In this document: piece after piece, positions 20,767 through 31,524 of the stretch
How positions within the stretch are numbered: position 1 is the first letter of the stretch
How the letters are laid out: every line of letters starts with the position of its first letter
DNA from: Astrothelium macrocarpum
Lineage: Eukaryota > Ascomycota > Dothideomycetes > Trypetheliales > Trypetheliaceae
Direction of reading: 5' to 3'
Assembly: GCA_021030915.1 (NCBI GenBank)
Contig: JAGEMR010000013.1
Span: 1 to 64,000 of the forward strand
DNA length: 64,000 bases
Made by a program: the position numbers and the translations under genes
The notes under the pieces: model-generated
Database searches by the model: none
What the model was told of the DNA's origin: nothing
Seen by the model: the letters and a program-made list of their open reading frames with translations, nothing else

Positions 20767-21609
20767 TCATGAATCTGCCTCCAAACTGTCTCGAACGCAT
20801 TTTCGAACCTTCCTCTTGAATTCCTTTGGCTCTTCACGCCACTGTCTTGCCGCCTCAACATTCGCCGGGCTCTCGTCATTCGGGCTTGATAGCATGCTGA
20901 TCACGCTGAGGAGTATGGTTTCCGGTGTTTGGACAGGGCTCCATCTCTCACTTGCACTTTCGTATCCGTATTGGTCCTCTTCGGGGGGATGAAGAATGCT
21001 AATACACACTTCTCCGTTTTCGTAGACTATGGATTTGGGGATGTGTCAGTTTGAAGCTCCAAACCGTCGACTGCAGCGACTGATGGACACGCACTGTTTG
21101 GATGCCAGATAGGGGTCTCGAACTTCATCTTTGGTGGAAGATGAGGATATTCTTGTGGCTACACAGGTCAAATTTAGCATGTCAACTTGGAAGTCAATGA
21201 GGGATCGGCAAAGCGTACAAAGCTCAGTCTCGCTCTGAAAAATCCGCCTAAGTCCCCCAAGTTAGTTCAAAGGGCACCTCATCGTTGATTGATGATTTGC
21301 CGCACGCATCGACGTCAGTATGCAGCCTCTAGGCCTGATCAATCCTCAGACATGGTTGGTGATCTTAGGATTGTCATCCCTACTATGCCTCGCGCTTGCT
21401 GTCTGTGGATGCTGAGTTTAAATCCACAAATGCCGCATACACTTACCACCGTAGTAATTGCAGTCATCACTAATCATGAGCATGACTTCCCACTCGAATA
21501 TGTTGTTCTCATGCAGACCACAGCTGATGCCGGGTATGTCCTTATCCGTCTGCATCTGCTTCAGCTGCCGACCAAGGAGCCCTCCTGCTGCCGAAGCGCC
21601 GGAAGCCAT
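20767..21609 (-). CDS. Ubiquitin-conjugating enzyme E2, UBE2G1/Ubc15 type
   Basis: Four exons, 21609-21447, 21247-21219 (a 29-nt micro-exon), 21158-21095 and 21026-20767, give 171 residues with canonical splice sites. The order is: N-terminal helix LLGRQLKQMQ, YYGGGFFRARLSF, PHLPPKMKFETPIWHPN, the active-site region GEVCISILHPP with the catalytic Cys, then YGYES, ERWSPVQT, SPANVEAA and a FKRKVRKC end. The two-residue-rich loop after the Cys (PPEED...) and the KRKV tail fit the UBE2G1/Ubc15 branch rather than Ubc7. E2s of this group build polyubiquitin chains and are linked to protein quality control. Reading only the last frame would give a truncated enzyme starting at the active site. Confidence 0.92.
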
Positions 21610-22108
21610 ATTCCCAATGATCCTTGCACAGTTCCCAACTATCAGCAAAGCCGCAGGAGCTTCTGGTTTGCTTGCAGCTTAGAGTGACCGTTTGCTTCAA
21701 TGGTGCGAAAAGTTGATGTGTTGTTGTAATTTGTGAAAGGGCAGTCTCGTTGCGTCCGGAAGAAGATGTATTCCGTAGCAAGGGATACAGCAAGAGGAGC
21801 AAATATGAAGCGAGAAGTCTCACAAGTTGTCTCGTAATTAATAAAAAAAGATTGAACTAAATGGCAGTTGTTAAGTAGGTGCTTCTCACACATTGGTAAC
21901 GCCTGACGCCATAGAGCACGGTGTCTTATCGATAAGTTAGCCTTCGGCCCCCGCAATTGCTTTTTGCCAGAGGCGGTGAGCGCATTCTCATGGTGAGGAA
22001 AGAGAGCTGGCTACAAGAGTTAAAAACAAGGTGTCGCACTTCATTGTACCAATGTATTTAAGTACTTGTACACAAAACCTTGAATCAAGACATATTCTAC
22101 AGAGACTT

Positions 22109-24785
22109 TTACCACACCGAACGTTCGAATTCCTGTCTCAAACTTCGCAATGTACTCGCACCGAGACTCCTCTTGTTTTTTATCGCCGTCTTTCTGATGT
22201 GAGAGAGCTTGCTATCGTTTGTTGCTGACGGATCGAGGCTATCACAAGAACTACGACTCTCTCGCTTGGACCTTGATTCCTTACGCATGTGTCTCCATAT
22301 CTTCCGAGCTTTGTCCGGGGAGCTCTGGATCTGTGGGCTGCTCGGGCTTTCCGATGATAGTCTTGTTGAGCTTGTGGACCATGACTTCCATTTGGGCGCG
22401 TCAAAATCGCTTTGAGCCCCTCCACTGAGTGTGCTGGCAGAGTCTTCCTTGCGTATGTACCTTTCTCTTATTCTGTCATCATCACTCTGGTCATCTCTGA
22501 CAACTGAATTGGTAGATGCGCCATCTTTTCGTATGACTGGTTCATCGACTGCAACGCTAGTCACCCTGACTGTCCTCTTTTCGGCCATATCGTCATCTGT
22601 ATCGCAATTCCCACTCTGAGTGTAGTCTTTCAAGATTGGAGATGGCTCTCTCTGTCCAGCACATGCTTCACTTCTGGCCAGGTTGAAAGTGTCGGCAGAT
22701 AATGGCATCGGCAAGCTCCAGTCAGATCCGCCAACAGAATGTCGTATCCTGCATTCTTTTCGAACGAAGATCTCACTATCCACTGGAAATAGAGAATGCT
22801 CGTATTGTACCTGAACTGTGAAAACACCCATTTCAGCGATGCCGAGAAAGTCTTCCAATTCTTTGATGAGTTGGTTTGTTATGGTGAATGGTTCTACGTA
22901 TTCGTCATCTCGACGCGGCATCTTCTTTGACGTGTTCTTCGTCGATGTGTTCGAAGGCACTTTGACTTGCACCAATATTGGAAGCACCTGTCCAGCATCA
23001 AGTAAAGCAGAAGCCGTAGGCCCAATCGTTGTTTTGATTTCACACCCGGGCTTAGGTAAGACTTGAACACTGATATTCTGAAGCTGGCCGAATCTTGCAT
23101 GCATACGAGCAAAGTCAATCATGATCCGTACATTGTTCCAGTTATGGACATCATCAGGTATCCAGCCTTTGGGATTAACTTCCTTAGCAGCTAATCTGGT
23201 ACGGTCTCTGTTATTTCCTGTCCTAGGAAGATCTTCGCAAGGGTTTACATGATGGTACACCAGCTCAGCTCTGTGGTTGCCTTTTTGAAGAGAACCTGGA
23301 GGATTGGAGGAAAGGAAAATGATATGAATAGGGAGCAGATCACTGCCGGCTATGGAACTGAGAAACGAGGAAATGATGTCGAGAAATGTCATCTCTGCAA
23401 TCTGAGTATCGTAACTGGTTTTCTGAATCATCCCATGAGTGGTTCTCTGTATGGACAGCAATTGACTTCGAATCACCTCTAGATCGGGGGTTTTCAAAGG
23501 ATGGATCATACAATCCTGAATCGATGGCAGCGATCGAGTGCAGAAGCAAGATGTGGTACAGATTGCCACTTCGTCACCAGGTACGTCTAATGCCTGTACT
23601 GTTTGGTATGCCAGATCACATGCCAAGTTCAAGCAGTTGGACTCTACAGAATTCCTGTATTCTCCGTAAGTAGAGGCTATATTTTTTCTTTTGGCTTTTC
23701 ATCACGGGACATACGAGTTGTCAATTATGACTAGACAATTAATTGAAGGTCTTTGTCCATGGAGATATGGAATGGTTCTTCCATTACAACGTGCCTGGAT
23801 CGCAATTTGGACCCACACGGTTTGTTCGGTCGTCGCATCGATACATTCTATACCGGATTCGAAACCTATATGCGCACATAGCACATGTGATTCTGTTGAA
23901 TCAAATTGCGGACAATTGAGGTACGATGGTGTCAATTTACGGGATTCAGAGGATGGCGATGGGGATGATGGCTTTGGCTCTTCCACCATGTTTGGCGACA
24001 CTTCCGCGATAGATTTGAGGCTTGATTTTGTCCTAGCAAACTTAGCCTCTGGTGTCCCTGAGTCATGGCGGATATGGTGGCTCCTGGTCCGCTGTCTTTC
24101 TGAAATGGGCATTTTGGTACAGACGATAGTGAGGCCATCTTGCAAGGTAATTGCTGGCGAAACGGCCCAAGGCATGCTTACTTTGATAGTGAGGCCGACC
24201 GCAGCACCTTCTCGAGCCTTTCAATCGAAGAACTGCCCTTTTGTGAACTAATCAGTGACTCTTTGAGTTCTTGTCCTTGACTTGTCTCTGAGTCCGAATG
24301 TTGAAAGTGTGCTTCTGAACAACGTATATTGAGATTGCTTTTTGATCTCACAGAAAGCCCTTCCCTAACCTTCGTCAACACACGCTGTCGAACCGAAGGC
24401 TTGCGCTACAAGTCTCGTTTATCGACGTTCTGCGTTGCATTCGATGCGCGAGGGCTAGCAAATGATGCGTCGTTCGAGATCAGATCTAACGTTTCTATAT
24501 TAGATTCATCCAAAGGCTCGGTGTGCTTGGAACTCGTGGTCTTTCCCCCTTTCATGTTATTTCTCGGCTCTTCCGGGTTTTCATAAGTTTGATGATGGTT
24601 GCTTGCCAACATATTGACGTTTTCTTTCCCGGCACACCTGGCTTCACGGCTCTTGCGGACTTTCAACACTGACCTATCATCTAAAACAGATTAGGTACAT
24701 ATTGAACATATAGACTCATAAAGAGACCTTGAACACTCAATGATAATGTCGGAGGCCCCTTCGATGGCATGATGGGAAGAGACAT
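22109..24785 (-). CDS. vWA-like domain protein, long disordered termini (multi-exon, one junction unresolved)
   Basis: Proposed exons are 24785-24728, 24680-24410, 24364 to about 24180, roughly 24140-23713, and about 23652-22109. The intron at 24727-24681 joins MSLPIMPSK... to DDRSVLKVRK. A 45-bp intron at 24409-24365 removes an in-frame TAG. A GTATGT...ACAG intron of about 60 bp near 23712-23653 restores the MIDAS-like motif IIDNSNS (D-x-S-x-S) of von Willebrand A domains, followed by VPGDEVAICTTS. The junction between exons 3 and 4 (24180-24080) is uncertain; the ATG at 24175 could instead start a separate gene. After the vWA-like core comes a beta-rich part, then a Ser/Lys/Arg-rich tail of some 200 residues. 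Function is unknown; a metal-dependent protein-binding scaffold is plausible. Confidence 0.7.
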
Positions 24786-26184
24786 AGTGATTCAACGGTC
24801 TGTGAAGAGTTGTCGAAGTCCAGAAGCTTGGATTACTCGATTCGTTTAGTTGTATGACTAGAGGTAAAATTGAAAAACATTAACTAGTTGTTCGCGTAAT
24901 TCATAAGGCCACTCGCTGCACAAGACTGGACACGAGCTAGTGAAGCAATGGCACCAGCGAAAATGAAATCTTGTTAGGAAAAACTTTTTGATGGCGGTAG
25001 AAACACCGCACAAGAAAAGAGAAGTCACAACCAATGAACAACCTGATTTAGCCTTCCCTACGCACTTACCCTAGTGACTGCTTCAAGGCGTCTGAATTAT
25101 GCGCTGGGCGAGATTTATCGTGTTTGTTCGAACTCTGTATTTCTGTAGCCGCATCCCCAACGATCTATGAGCCATCAAGCCTATCAGAATAGTTACCGAA
25201 AACGACGCCTTCTCTTCTCTTGACCATTTAATTTCTTGGTTGGAGCTCTGAAATGGTAACAATCTAAAAAATTGTGTTACCGTTGAAAATGAGTATATGA
25301 CAGCACTGGCGGGGGCGATTTAGGGAGACCCTTGGCAAATGGAGCAACTTTTGAGACTTATTTCCCGGCGAATTTGATTGCGGTCTTGATTCGCTTCAAA
25401 TCACCTGAGGTCCTCCCAGGAGGCTTAGACGATTTTAATCTCTTGAGGCCGCAGGTGACGTTTCTTATTGCAACCCCCGCAGTCCAATTAGGACGTTAGA
25501 GTACCAGGGTGCGCCCCTAAAAGATACTTGATGTAAACTCCAGGCTATCAGATTTCATAGCATCAAACAAGATGCAGAGGCTTTCAAACCAAATCTCTTG
25601 TCGAACCCCGCTGTCTGTTTTCTATGGGTTGTTAATTTTCCAAGACTTAGCTTCAAAATGTCTCACGCTTAGTATCGATCAAGATCCTCACAGAACGCCA
25701 CTGCATCCAAAAGACACATCATTCTGAATTGGTATTCATCTCATTTAGCTTGGACTATTATTCAGCAACTACCTGCGTTATCAATTCGAGTTCTAGGGTT
25801 TGATCTCATCCCCATGTCATTCCTATCTGACAGCTGCTGCGATGATGCACATCTCCCGCTCGAGCTGTGGGTTGCGTGCTGCCAGAGCTGCATAACGCAA
25901 TGGCGCTACTCCACCACGGCGGTACACGATTTTCGTCCCAACTGGGTATCCCAGCGAATAAGAAATGCTACCGCTTAGCAAGCATAAGGAAAGACTTGCT
26001 AGTTTCTCTCTCGGCAGGCACAAGTAGTGATCGTCAACGCTACGATTGATGATACAATCTACCCATGGACACTAACGCCGACTGTGGATGCATACAGGTA
26101 TGATATATGTAGTTCAAGAATGTACTCAAGAGTTTCCCGTCGCTCGTCTGGTTCTTGAATAGTTAAGAACACTCGAATTCGAAG
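24786..26184. other. Intergenic region upstream of DUR3, with MITE copy C
   Basis: Apart from the MITE copy at about 25300-25480, no gene is visible. The part next to DUR3 contains a few GATA-type sites on the minus strand (CTATCA at 25545, TTATCA near 25776, CTATCT near 25826). These are compatible with nitrogen-responsive GATA factors acting on a urea permease, but the density is not clearly above chance. Confidence 0.4.
25300..25480. mobile_element. MITE, copy C (decayed, one end lost)
   Basis: The right end reads GACGTTTCTTATTGCAACCC, matching the inverted terminus of the other copies. Inside it, GAGGTCCTCCCAGGAGG and CTCTTGAGG align with copy D, and a GGGAGACCCTT segment near 25323 matches the opposite inner arm. 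The far terminal repeat is not recognisable. It is therefore an older or truncated copy. Confidence 0.6.
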
Positions 26185-28405
26185 ATGGCTGTAGAACTTC
26201 TCTCCCAGGCCGATGGATATGGCATCATCGTCGGCCTTTCCGTGTTATTCTGCCTTATCATCATCGCTGCAGTCCGCATACAGAAGAGGTATCTTTCAGA
26301 GGATAGCGATCATTCGGAGATGTTCATGGTTGCGAATCGTTCCGTCAAGACCGGATTGACCGCCTCAGCCGTTTTCTCGAGTTGGTAAGTTCGAATGGCC
26401 ATGATATAAAAGATTTAGACTGATCCTGATGGACGGTTCAGGATGTGGATCAACGAAAGCGTCTTTTCCGCCGCCTACACCTACAAATGGGGTGTTGCTC
26501 TGCCTGTCTGGTGGGCAAGCGGGCTATCCTTCCAGATTGCGCTCATGGCAATGCTCGGTATCGTGGCAAAACTACGAGTGCCCTATGCGCACACCTCGCT
26601 CGAAATCATGAAGATGAGATATGGTCATTATGTTCATTGGTTATTTATCCTTTTGAACCTCGTTAACAATGTCTTTGGGTGCGGCAGCATGATTCTTGCT
26701 GGCGCTCAGCTGGTAACCGGAATGACTGGAATGCATGTTGTCGCTGCGTCTATCCTGATTCCTGCAGGAGGTAGGTTGTTCAAAGATCAACAGCAAATGC
26801 GGACGCTGATCTTTATACTTTACTAGTCGTCACCTACACGGCAGTTGGCGGTCTAAAAGCCACCTTCTTGACTGACTTTCTACATACCACCATTGCTCTA
26901 ATCCTTTTGATATACTTTTCCCTCGCAGTCTTGACAAATGAGCATATCGGGGGTCCCTCGGGCTTGTACGAGAAAGTCAAAGCAACGGGCGATTACATAC
27001 CTGGAAACTATCAAGGCTCGCTTTTGACCATGAAGTCCAAGGATTGTAAGGCGAATTTTTCATGCTCTGTCAAGCTTCTATACTAACGCATGATACAGCG
27101 GTTCTTTTCGGCCTTGTGCTGAAGTTTGGCAACCTTGCACTTGTGCTTATGGACACGGCCTTCTGGCAGAAATCATTTGCCTCCGAAGTCCACTCCACTG
27201 TTCCGGCATACAACCTTGTGTCTATTGTCATCCTTGCCATACCATGGTGTACTGGAACAATTATCGGTCTAAGCGCTCGCGCGATCGAGAAGACTCCTGT
27301 ATGGTTCGACTATCCGAATACGCTGACAATTACTGAGGTGAACTCCGGTCTCGTTATGCCATATGTGCTAAGGTCTCTGCTCGGCAAAGGCGCCACTACC
27401 GGTTTGCTTGTTCTTATTTTTATGGCCATCACCAGCACAGTATCTTCGTCTATGATTGCCGTTAGCAGTATCATCTCTCTCGATTTTTTCCGCACCTATA
27501 TCAACCCACGTGCATCGGACCGCAAGACTCTTAAAGTTAGCCATTGGGGCGTTTTCTTCCATGGCTGCTTTATCGCTGGCTTTGCCATCATGCTCGAATA
27601 CGCTGGTGCAACAAATAATTGGTCCACTTACTTCCGCCCGATCATTTCATGTCCTGGAATCCTACCCATGATCTTGACTCTGATGTGGTCTAGGCAGACG
27701 AGGCTAGCGGCCATCCTGGGTCCTATTCTTGGGCTTGTTTCGGGCCTTGCAACTTGGCTTTCCTTGTCCTGGTACTGGTCTGGGGCAATCAACATCGAGA
27801 CCACGCAAGATCAGGTGCCAGGTCTTTATGGCGCTATTGTCTCTTTTTTTTCTCCAGCACTCTATTCCGTTATCATCTCCTTGGCTTGGCCGAGTCGATT
27901 TGATTGGACGGAGTTTTTGAGAATTGACTTAATTGGTGAGAGCAGTCAACCGAACAGCTCTCTGCAGTCCAGACTACCTAGCAGTGAGGCCATAAATGAG
28001 ACGCTCAAAACGGAGAATGGATCCGAGAAAGGTGCCTACATCAATGGTGGAGCGGAGCGTAGCCCACCACCAAGTCCACCACGCACCAAATCGAATGCTC
28101 AAATTCCTCTTGAAGAAGTGACGCACCCTTTCGATGAAGAGACAATCAGACATGTCAAAAGATGGTTCAAAATTGCCAGTATCTACTTCGTTGTCAACGT
28201 TTTGGTCACTATCGTTCTCTGGCCTTTGCCTCTCTATCGGGATTGGATCTTCACGAAGAGCTTCTTCGACGGCTGGGTGACTGTAGCCATTATTTGGCAT
28301 TTCGGCGCTATTCTTGCTGTTATCGTATACCCAATCTACGACGGGCGACACGAGATTGCCAAGGCGATTCGCGGGATAGTAAAAGAGTTAAAAGGGGGGA
28401 AATAG
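26185..28405 (+). CDS. DUR3: Urea active transporter DUR3 (sodium:solute symporter family)
   Basis: Four exons, 26185-26384, 26442-26770, 26827-27045 and 27099-28405, have perfect GT-AG sites (ACTAAC branch in the third intron) and give 684 residues. About 14-15 hydrophobic segments are spread over the protein. Family landmarks are the early VFSSWMWINESVFSAA segment, YTAVGGLKATF after the second intron, LMDTAFWQKSFAS, and FDYPNTLTITEVNSGLV. A hydrophilic loop of roughly 100 residues precedes the last helices, as in fungal DUR3. The protein imports urea (and in some fungi polyamines) at the plasma membrane by ion symport. Expression is normally under nitrogen control. The gene stands alone, without urease or urea amidolyase nearby. 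Confidence 0.92.
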
Positions 28406-28596
28406 AGTAGACTCTCAAGATAGGACTTGATTGGATAACGAGTATAGAGCAACAAATAGATAAACCGGCGAAAAAAGAAAGCATTTGTAAGTCCACAAGT
28501 GCGATATTACGTAGTCCTGATAACGGTAACGTACGAACGGGTGTTCCTTGATAGCGCCTTATCCTATTGCCATAGCTAAAGCCCAGCTTAACATGT

Positions 28597-28815
28597 TGAA
28601 CCCCAGTATACAATACTTCCAACAGTAGTAATCACCACATACCTCATGGGGAGGTCCCCAACAATATGTAATGATCAGAGTCTTGAGAGATATTTTTTGT
28701 TGAATTGTTGATGGGCTCCAATACTTTGGAATGGGATGGGGTCCTCCCCATGGGCCCTGCGGCGGTTGTATCTCTTGCGGTCGTGGGTGACATTTTTTAT
28801 TGCAACCCCTGGTGG
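28597..28815. mobile_element. MITE, copy D (about 219 bp)
   Basis: The right end reads GTGACATTTTTTATTGCAAC followed by CCCTGGTGG, the family terminus. Paired inner arms GGGGAGGTCCCC near 28650 and GGGGTCCTCCCC near 28740 flank a core rich in A/T. The left terminus is eroded (GTTGAACCCCAGTAT). The reverse complement aligns along its length with copy B. No coding capacity. Confidence 0.65.
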
Positions 28816-29326
28816 CATCGTCAACCCGTACATAACGAATCATTTTTCCTCCATATTTCAAAGGCAAACACGAATTATTTTTTAGTTCTCAGGAATATAA
28901 CCTTTCATATGCTCTGTAATTGGCCAGTCATCCAATGTCTGCATCTGTGATGGGTTGAAACCATGAGTAGCGCCAATGACCTTCACCGGCTGCAAAGCGC
29001 TCTTATCCATATGACTGAGAGGTATCTGGCCAAGGCTCGTCGTTGCATGAAAGATCTAGGAATAAGTCGCCGAGTCGAGACCAGTTGGTCGAAGCAGAGT
29101 CATTTTGTTTCTAGAGGGAACAATCGAGATGAGTGAACATCAATAATGTGCGGGAAGATCTCACCGTATAGAACCAAGTTGCGTTTGCAACGATTCAACC
29201 TTCGTCTGACTCCATAATGCTCCGGATACATGTCTGAAATTGTTTTCAATGCGACGTCCCTTCGGCAAAAGCGCGGGATCCAGTGGCCATCTCTCGGTGC
29301 TTACTTATTCAAGCTTATCTTCCAGG

Positions 29327-29572
29327 CCACCAGCCCATGGCATAAGAAATGTCACCCGCGACCGCGAAAGGCATAATTCTCCGCAGGCCTCATCAGGAGG
29401 ACCTTATACCATTCTAAAGGATTATAAATCACGAATAATCTATCAATAATTCATCGAGAAATAAAGTCTAAGATATACTTGTCTATCTCTGTTGAGGGTC
29501 TCTCAGTGAGATCTGTGGCGAATTATATCTTTCGCGATCGTGGGTGACATTTCTTATGCCATGGGCTGGTGG
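29327..29572. mobile_element. MITE, copy B (about 246 bp, longest terminal repeats)
   Basis: Perfect or near-perfect inverted ends: CCACCAGCCCATGGCATAAG at 29327-29346 recurs as its complement at the right end (29553-29572), and the match continues inward through AAATGTCACCC and GCGAAAG. The element lies about 230 bp upstream of the start codon of the membrane protein at 29802 and could contribute to its promoter. Core sequence matches copies A and D. Confidence 0.8.
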
Positions 29573-29801
29573 GGCTACCGTCACCAACCTATCACAAAGC
29601 GAATCTCGAACACAATATTTACGAAGGCTTGCTTTTCCGCAACTCTCTTATAGACCTAAATCCTCGATTTCCAGTCTGAGCATAACTTTTGGCTGTAGTG
29701 CCTCCGAATCTGGTAAGCGCATCTGGCCACCTTATCAGCCCCTCTTCTTCCCGCCTTGCAAAAATGTCGAACGAGTATACTTCGGCTTTTTCTCTCCACT
29801 C

Positions 29802-30845
29802 ATGAGCAATACTAGTACCGCTCAATACGAGCTCGTCTCATCATTTTACGGCCCAGGAGCGATAGGATGCTGGCTGCTGGTCACGTCTTCCATCTTTGTA
29901 GCATGGACCTTTGATCCAATACGACGAGCGAAAGATACGATTGACAATGATTTACTCGCAGCCGTGACATTTCCAGCAATTGCAGCAGGCCATACTATAT
30001 ACCAAATCGTTCATTATCCAGGCGGTGGACTGTTAGAGCTGGCACGGCAGAATGTTTTCCCAGAGGAACATCCGAGTCCAGCCTTTGTTGCGATGCGCGT
30101 CTGTGACAATGTCAACTCCACGAGTTTCTGTTTGAGCTTTATGTTGATATCTCTTGCAATTTCGCGCTTTCGTGTCAGGCGTGCGTTAGTCGCTGCTGGC
30201 CTATGTCTTCTCGTTTGGTTCCCAGGAATTCTTGTGACAAATATTGGCATACCCTTGTTCACTCTTAAAGAGTCAGACGATGCAGTGCCATGGTGGCCGA
30301 AGGCGATACAGCTTGCCCTGAGCTCCCCTGCTATACTGTTATATGCCTTCTGTCTCGTTGCTTATGTAGCCATGCTTGCCATCGTCGGAAGTCTGCTACT
30401 CTCGAAATCGCGTATACAGCAAGAAAGAAGAGGTCTTGCTCCAACCCATCAGAGGAAGAACGGGAATAGTCAAGATGATTCCGGTGAGAGAGCCTTATTC
30501 GGGCCTTATCTACTTCGTGGAATGATAATTTTGGGATTTGGACTACCGTTGTTTCCTGGAGTATCATTCCACTTTACCTTCTCGCCTACTTTCAAAATGC
30601 AGGTTTCTCTTGCAGAAGCATACATAATCCCGAGAATATACTTGCGCTCTCCAGTGCCACCCTCTGGTCAAGCACTGTGGACTCTTGACCAAACATCTGC
30701 ATTAGCCGGTGGTATCGTGACATTGATATTGACTTCATATACGGCAATCAAGCACAAGCGAGATATAGCAAGTGTGGAGAAGAGTCCCGCATTGCCTGAA
30801 GAGACCGCATTGAGTAATGGACCTGTGGAGAATACAAATCAATGA
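29802..30845 (+). CDS. Multi-spanning membrane protein of unknown function
   Basis: The gene is a single exon of 347 residues from the ATG at 29802. The frame is open a further 86 codons upstream into the MITE, but that part is not membrane-like and is left out. Some seven hydrophobic segments can be seen (for example GAIGCWLLVTSSIFVAW, ALVAAGLCLLVWFPGILV and ILLYAFCLVAYVAMLAIVG), with hydrophilic loops and a charged C-terminal tail. I do not recognise the family. A similar topology occurs in fungus-specific membrane proteins. The frame is intact, so it is probably a real gene. Confidence 0.7.
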   Translation: MSNTSTAQYELVSSFYGPGAIGCWLLVTSSIFVAWTFDPIRRAKDTIDNDLLAAVTFPAIAAGHTIYQIVHYPGGGLLELARQNVFPEEHPSPAFVAMRVCDNVNSTSFCLSFMLISLAISRFRVRRALVAAGLCLLVWFPGILVTNIGIPLFTLKESDDAVPWWPKAIQLALSSPAILLYAFCLVAYVAMLAIVGSLLLSKSRIQQERRGLAPTHQRKNGNSQDDSGERALFGPYLLRGMIILGFGLPLFPGVSFHFTFSPTFKMQVSLAEAYIIPRIYLRSPVPPSGQALWTLDQTSALAGGIVTLILTSYTAIKHKRDIASVEKSPALPEETALSNGPVENTNQ

Positions 30846-31524
30846 GAAGAACACGGAGATAGATTTTAGCGTACATAGTCAGGTCACAGGCGACAACAGC
30901 GACTCATGTGCTATTTGCATTCGAAAGGACAAGCCGACGATGGAATCATTGGTGAAATATCGAAGAAGAGTGAATGTAACAAGGGCAAGCTTCTTGGTGA
31001 ACACCAGAAGTTGATAGCCGATCAATTCGGATTTCCTCATGACATCCTGGAGCTTCAGAGCAAAATGAGCCGTCGTATCGACTTGATCCTTGCTTCGTAT
31101 CACGAAACTGGGGTTGAGTGACTTATTAGGACAACATATCATTGGGGCCGGACAGTTGGCCCTCACTAGATGAAAGTTGTTTGCTTTGACAAGCAAAACG
31201 AGGATAGATTTGCCTGAAAATGCTCCGTTCGGTCCATTGTGCAATATTTCATTCAGTATCGAGAAGCACACTCTACAAGACGTGCTTACCAATAAATAAG
31301 CAAAATCTTGTGGGATTGGACACTGCTTCCAACAGCAGAAGAAAAATGGTGAGGGAACATCATTACGATGGCCGCCTCACCTGAGAATCACTAACAACAC
31401 GAGAATTGTATCTTGATACGAGCATTTCCATATTCAAGCCCAGGGCACCATTTCTTTGACAACAGCTGCATCAATATCAAGGAAATGTATCTTTGTCTGT
31501 GTAAGCAAGCCATTCCGAAGTGGA
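30846..31524. other. Intergenic; unidentified short frame at 30906-31121
   Basis: The plus-strand frame at 30906-31121 encodes a helical, coding-like segment (DQFGFPHDILELQSKM, then RRIDLILASYHE) that I cannot place. It may be an exon of an unannotated gene or a decayed fragment. The rest, up to the end of the E2-variant gene, shows nothing. Confidence 0.3.

Larger units (their letters stand above)
28406..29801. other. Intergenic region crowded with MITE copies
   Basis: Two related MITEs (28597-28815 and 29327-29572) occupy much of this gap between DUR3 and the membrane protein at 29802. They point in the same direction. An open frame beginning at 29544 inside copy B runs into the membrane-protein frame, but it is non-family sequence and not taken as coding. 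Nothing else was recognised. Confidence 0.5.
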
